Below are positions 5,004 through 7,883 of a stretch of DNA of 7,883 nt, in pieces. The stretch comes from Verrucomicrobiales bacterium. Lineage in GTDB: Bacteria > Verrucomicrobiota > Verrucomicrobiia > Verrucomicrobiales > DEV007. A program made the position numbers and the translations under genes. How positions within the stretch are numbered: position 1 is the first letter of the stretch; every line of letters starts with the position of its first letter. The notes under the pieces were generated by a model that did no database searches, was not told where the DNA came from, and saw only the letters and a list, made by a program, of their open reading frames with translations. The stretch spans positions 1-7,883 of the forward strand of contig QIKC01000009.1 of assembly GCA_003232855.1 (NCBI GenBank). The letters run 5' to 3'.

Positions 5004-6908
5004 CTAGTTGATCAAAAATTGGAAGATCCGCAGGGCGGTTTTCGCGGGGGTTTTGTCCGTCGTTCGTACGCGCAGCGTATGCGCTCCTTGCGGCAGTTTG
5101 TCGTCGAGGATTAGTGCCCACGGGAGATGCAGGTTTTGGCTCCAGCGGGTGCTGGTGTCCAACGCGCGGAACGCGCCGCCGTCGATGCTGAATTCGATCA
5201 CCCCGGCGTCGGGGCCGGAGGTGATTAGCAAGCCGATGCCGCGCCCTTGAAAATCGTAGCGGAAAGTTGATCCTGCCGCCGTCGCCACTAACGCCGGCAC
5301 CTGAACGTAACCGGGGCGGGTGCCTTTTTTGTCGCTCGGTGACCAGGAGGGGACGAGGGTGAAGTTCGTCAGTTCCGTGGCGTCTCCGATCGCGCCGAAG
5401 CGGCCTGACGAATAGCTGGCCGGGTCGAGCATCGTCTTTGGCGTGATATGTTCTGTCGCCTCGCCGCCTTTGCGAAAGGCTGCCTCTAACATGCGTATCA
5501 TGCTGTTGGTGTAGACTTGGTGTCCGTATGCGGAAGGGTGGAGATCGTGGAAGTCGTCCTTCCAGGTGAATTCTCCGGCGTCGATGCGGTCGGTGATTTC
5601 GCGCGCTAGGTTGAGCGAGGCGCAGCCGTACGCCTCCGCCACGCGTTCGTGCAGGGCGATGGCCTCTGGCACCTCTCCCCGGCGATAGGTTTCCATGAAG
5701 GGTGGCATGACGAAGTGCATGAGCACGATGTCGGTCATTGGGCTCGCCTCGCGCACGTGGCGCACTACGCCCTCCATCCCGCGTAGCATCAGATCGGGCT
5801 GTCCTGGGAGGTTCGTGGCGTCGTTGACTGCGGCTTCGACGAAGAGCAGGTCGATCGGCTCCCCCGCTAGCACGTCCCTACCCAAGCGGAAGGCGTGCGG
5901 CACTGAACCCATGGAAGGGATACCTGCGGCGACGAAATCGAACGTGGTATCGGGGAAGCGATTTTGCAGGTAGCGCATCAACCCGTCGCGCCAGCCGTCG
6001 CTGTGGGTGATGGAGCCGCCGAGGAAGGCGACCCGACCTTTGCCGGTTTTCGCGAAAGTTGCTGCGCAGTTTGCCAAACCGTCGCGCAGTTCGAAATACT
6101 CCCTCTCGGCTACCGGTGACACCTGGGCGTGGCGCATGATGAAGAGTGCCGTCTCGTAGACTGCGGGCAGTTCGAAATGGTGGCCGTTGCTTTTCGCGGT
6201 GCCGTTTTTCACCGTGATCAGTTGCATATCGTGGCCGAGTGCCCGCAGTCGCCGTTGCGCCTCTAGCGTGTTCTCCTCTGCCGGTACCACGGTGTCGTCT
6301 AGGGAGATCACATGTCGCAGTGGGATCTTCGCTTTGGCGATGGCCGGGAGCAGGTCGAGCGGGTTGCCGCGGTAGGCGACCAGTGCGGCGTCGTCCGCGA
6401 ACCCGTAGTAATGGTGCGCATCCGGTACGATGCTCACCGCTCCGGGGTGCTTCATCGGCCAGCTCTTCAGATCCATCACCGGCGTGTCGGCGTAGATCGC
6501 GGCGATCCGCTGCGGGTGGCGGGCGGCGTAGCGGTAGGCGTGTAGTCCGCCGCGGCTGACCGCTTCCAGGGCGGGGCGTTCGGCCAGTCCCCACGCTTCG
6601 CGGACATGGTCATAGAAGGCGTCCATCAGATCCAGAGCGGAATCTGCGCCGAGCATTTTAACGCAGTCGATATAGCCGACGTGGAAGCCGTTGTGCAGTA
6701 ATTCCAAATCGACCTCGGAGTGAAAATCGGGAAATGCGCTGCGCCAAATCCACGGTTTTCCGGGCGCGGCGATTTTTGGCTCGACGACAAAACAGGGCTT
6801 TTCCTGCAGCGTGAAACTTTGTTTGGTGAAGCCTTCCCAATCGGACGCCGTGGGCGCTGTAATCTCGGCATACAGAGCGATCGAGAGTAGGCTAGGGAGA
6901 AATTTCAT
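5004..6908 (-). CDS. Exported two-domain carbohydrate esterase (alpha/beta hydrolase + SGNH hydrolase)
   Basis: A 634-residue protein with a short, weak N-terminal signal peptide (hydrophobic core FLPSLLSIALYA, residues 3-14). Residues about 30-260 form an alpha/beta hydrolase: nucleophile motif AVSRGG (116-121, Ser118), followed by RIAAIYADTPVMDLKSW; the likely acid is Asp204 or 205 (SLDDTVVP) and the likely base His243 or 244 (NGHHFELP). Residues about 290-475 form an SGNH/GDSL hydrolase: block I FLGGSIT with Ser299, block III EAAVNDAT with Asn362, and block V HDLHPSAYGH with Asp455 and His457. The last 130 residues are predicted beta-rich, perhaps a jelly roll. Together these suggest removal of acetyl or similar ester groups from polysaccharides outside the cytoplasm; the substrate is not evident. 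Single-domain members of each family are common, and the fusion is typical of Planctomycetota and Verrucomicrobiota. The first motif Gly of GxSxG is Ala. The gene converges on the ATPase gene and diverges from the dnaJ-like gene. Confidence 0.78.
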   Translation of the reverse strand: MKFLPSLLSIALYAEITAPTASDWEGFTKQSFTLQEKPCFVVEPKIAAPGKPWIWRSAFPDFHSEVDLELLHNGFHVGYIDCVKMLGADSALDLMDAFYDHVREAWGLAERPALEAVSRGGLHAYRYAARHPQRIAAIYADTPVMDLKSWPMKHPGAVSIVPDAHHYYGFADDAALVAYRGNPLDLLPAIAKAKIPLRHVISLDDTVVPAEENTLEAQRRLRALGHDMQLITVKNGTAKSNGHHFELPAVYETALFIMRHAQVSPVAEREYFELRDGLANCAATFAKTGKGRVAFLGGSITHSDGWRDGLMRYLQNRFPDTTFDFVAAGIPSMGSVPHAFRLGRDVLAGEPIDLLFVEAAVNDATNLPGQPDLMLRGMEGVVRHVREASPMTDIVLMHFVMPPFMETYRRGEVPEAIALHERVAEAYGCASLNLAREITDRIDAGEFTWKDDFHDLHPSAYGHQVYTNSMIRMLEAAFRKGGEATEHITPKTMLDPASYSSGRFGAIGDATELTNFTLVPSWSPSDKKGTRPGYVQVPALVATAAGSTFRYDFQGRGIGLLITSGPDAGVIEFSIDGGAFRALDTSTRWSQNLHLPWALILDDKLPQGAHTLRVRTTDKTPAKTALRIFQFLIN

Positions 6909-6943
6909 GCCCGATGCTAGCTCAAATCGTTTGCATCTGCATT

Positions 6944-6952
6944 GGTAAAATT
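6944..6952 (+). promoter_or_regulatory. Possible extended -10 promoter for the dnaJ-like gene
   Basis: TGGTAAAAT at 6944-6952 matches an extended -10 element (TGN followed by TAAAAT). No convincing -35 box lies 16-18 bases upstream, as extended -10 promoters allow. Start of transcription would be near 6959, giving a leader of about 130 bases before the ATG at 7089. The surrounding 180-base divergent region also holds a perfect palindrome CGGGCGCCCG (6959-6968), right at the expected start site. No CIRCE element or sigma-32 type promoter was seen. Weak evidence. Confidence 0.25.
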
Positions 6953-7088
6953 GATTTCGGGCGCCCGCCGCCGATGCTCAAGGAGTCGCGATTTTTTTGC
7001 GATGACGGGTTGATCGTGGCGCTGCTCGGTTCGAAGATCGCAGCCCGGGAACGGACACCGGACGAAGTGCCGAGAGGCGATCGACATT

Positions 7089-7883
7089 ATGGATTTTCAA
7101 GACTATTACGAACTGCTCGGCGTCGCCAAGGATGCGACCGGGCCTGAGATAAAGAAGGCCTTCCGCAAGCAGGCGCGCAAGTTCCACCCCGATGTGGCAG
7201 AGGATAAGGAGGACGCTGAGGAGAAATTTAAGCAGATCAACGAGGCGTATGAGGTGCTCGGCGATCCTGAGAAGCGCTCGCGCTATGACCAACTGGGTTC
7301 GAACTGGGATGGGCGTGCGGGAGGAGGCGGCGGTGGTGGCGGGTTCGACTTCGGTGGCACCGGGTTCAGTGATTTTTTCGAGGCCTATTTTGGCGGCAGT
7401 GGCGGCGGCGGTATGCCGCGCGGTGGCTCGCCTTTCGGCGGTATGGGCGGCGCGGCGCGGGCGCGGCGCGGGGCAGATATCGAAGGGCGGATCATGGTGA
7501 CTTTGGATGAGGTCAATGAGGGCTCGGTGCGTGAGATCACTCTGACTCGTCCCGGTGGTGTTCCGGAGACGCTGAAAGTGCGGGTGCCTGTCGGTGTCGA
7601 AGACGGCCAGCGTCTGCGCGTCTCCGGTAAGGGGGATCCGGGCGCCGGGGGCGGCCCGCAGGGCAATTTGTATTTGGTGATCACTTTGGCGCGGCACCCC
7701 GATTTCGAAGTCGAGGGCGCGGATTTGGTGCATGAGTTGGAGTTGCCGCCGCATCAGTTGGTGCTCGGCGCGCCGATTTCCGTGCCGACGCTCGGCGGGC
7801 GCCTCAAAGTGAAGGTGCCGGAATGCTCGCAACCCGGCGACCGCCTGCGTGTCTCTGGCAAGGGTTTGGCGAATTCTGACGAC
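7089..7883 (+). CDS. DnaJ family co-chaperone, class B / CbpA-like (C-terminus cut by window edge)
   Basis: The frame is open for 265 codons to the window edge. Residues 5-68 are a J domain ([12 protein letters not shown], then HPD at 33-35 and YDQLG at 66-70), which stimulates the ATPase of DnaK. Residues 75-127 are a Gly/Phe-rich linker with a run of eight glycines. The substrate-binding C-terminal domains start at about residue 129 ([16 protein letters not shown]) and include [17 protein letters not shown] (167-182) and [14 protein letters not shown] (224-237). No CxxCxGxG zinc-finger repeats occur between the linker and these domains, so it is a class B protein like CbpA, not canonical DnaJ. 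About 40-60 residues are probably missing. The ATG has GAGAGG 11 bases upstream. It is divergent from the esterase; no dnaK or grpE is visible in the window. Confidence 0.93.
   Translation, partial: MDFQDYYELLGVAKDATGPEIKKAFRKQARKFHPDVAEDKEDAEEKFKQINEAYEVLGDPEKRSRYDQLGSNWDGRAGGGGGGGGFDFGGTGFSDFFEAYFGGSGGGGMPRGGSPFGGMGGAARARRGADIEGRIMVTLDEVNEGSVREITLTRPGGVPETLKVRVPVGVEDGQRLRVSGKGDPGAGGGPQGNLYLVITLARHPDFEVEGADLVHELELPPHQLVLGAPISVPTLGGRLKVKVPECSQPGDRLRVSGKGLANSDD

Noticed and set aside
5878..6594. Second minus-strand frame of 238 codons within the esterase
   Set aside because: It overlaps the esterase in another frame, and its translation is Arg/Pro-rich with no domain.
6983..7005. Possible intrinsic terminator: TCGC, T-run, GCGA
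   Set aside because: The stem is only four base pairs and the T-run lies in the loop rather than after the stem; it also lies upstream of a gene, not after one.
6909..7088. CIRCE or sigma-32 heat-shock control of the dnaJ-like gene
   Set aside because: No TTAGCACTC-N9-GAGTGCTAA repeat and no CTTGAA with a matching -10 element was found.
6914..7147. Small plus-strand open frame between the esterase and the dnaJ-like gene
   Set aside because: No ribosome binding site, no recognisable protein, and it overlaps the start of the J domain in another frame.
6978..7832. Minus-strand open frame of 284 codons across the dnaJ-like gene
   Set aside because: It is antisense to an unmistakable J-domain protein; its Arg/Ala/Pro-rich translation resembles no family.

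Overview
The window looks like part of a GC-rich bacterial chromosome, most plausibly a member of the Verrucomicrobiota or a related PVC-group lineage. That guess rests on the exported esterase that joins an alpha/beta hydrolase to an SGNH hydrolase (a style common in Verrucomicrobiota and Planctomycetota), on the weak or missing Shine-Dalgarno sites, and on the class B DnaJ protein. It is inference, not proof.

Layout. Bases 1-121 (minus) are the first 40 codons of an IS3-family OrfA; the element runs off the left edge and its outer end probably lies near base 174. Next comes a lone, visibly AT-richer gene of unknown function (213-728). An AT-rich region full of short palindromes and repeats (729-915) precedes a two-gene operon: a class II Fic adenylyltransferase with a C-terminal winged helix (916-2097), then a DUF4062 / GHKL-ATPase / winged-helix protein (2098-3540). 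The stop codon of the first abuts the start codon of the second. Bases 3541-3753 hold a degenerate 25-nt direct repeat, a 16-bp perfect palindrome, a 10-bp inverted repeat and a good sigma-70 promoter. The promoter sits so close to the next gene, an AAA-type ATPase with a winged helix (3754-4935), that its mRNA is probably leaderless. Facing this block is a 634-residue exported two-domain esterase (5004-6908, minus). Divergent from it, and cut by the right edge, is a DnaJ/CbpA-type co-chaperone (7089-7883).

How the parts work together. The esterase and the co-chaperone look like ordinary chromosomal genes (carbohydrate de-esterification and protein folding). The left part (IS end, AT-rich orphan, Fic/DUF4062 pair, P-loop ATPase) looks like an accessory region. 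Its three large plus-strand proteins all join a nucleotide-using domain to a C-terminal winged helix. The Fic + DUF4062-GHKL pair is the best candidate for an undescribed functional unit. Fic enzymes of other classes AMPylate GHKL-ATPase proteins (GyrB, ParE), and here the coupled neighbour carries a GHKL-type ATPase domain of its own. A toxin-, stress- or defence-related role is inferred only from domains and context.
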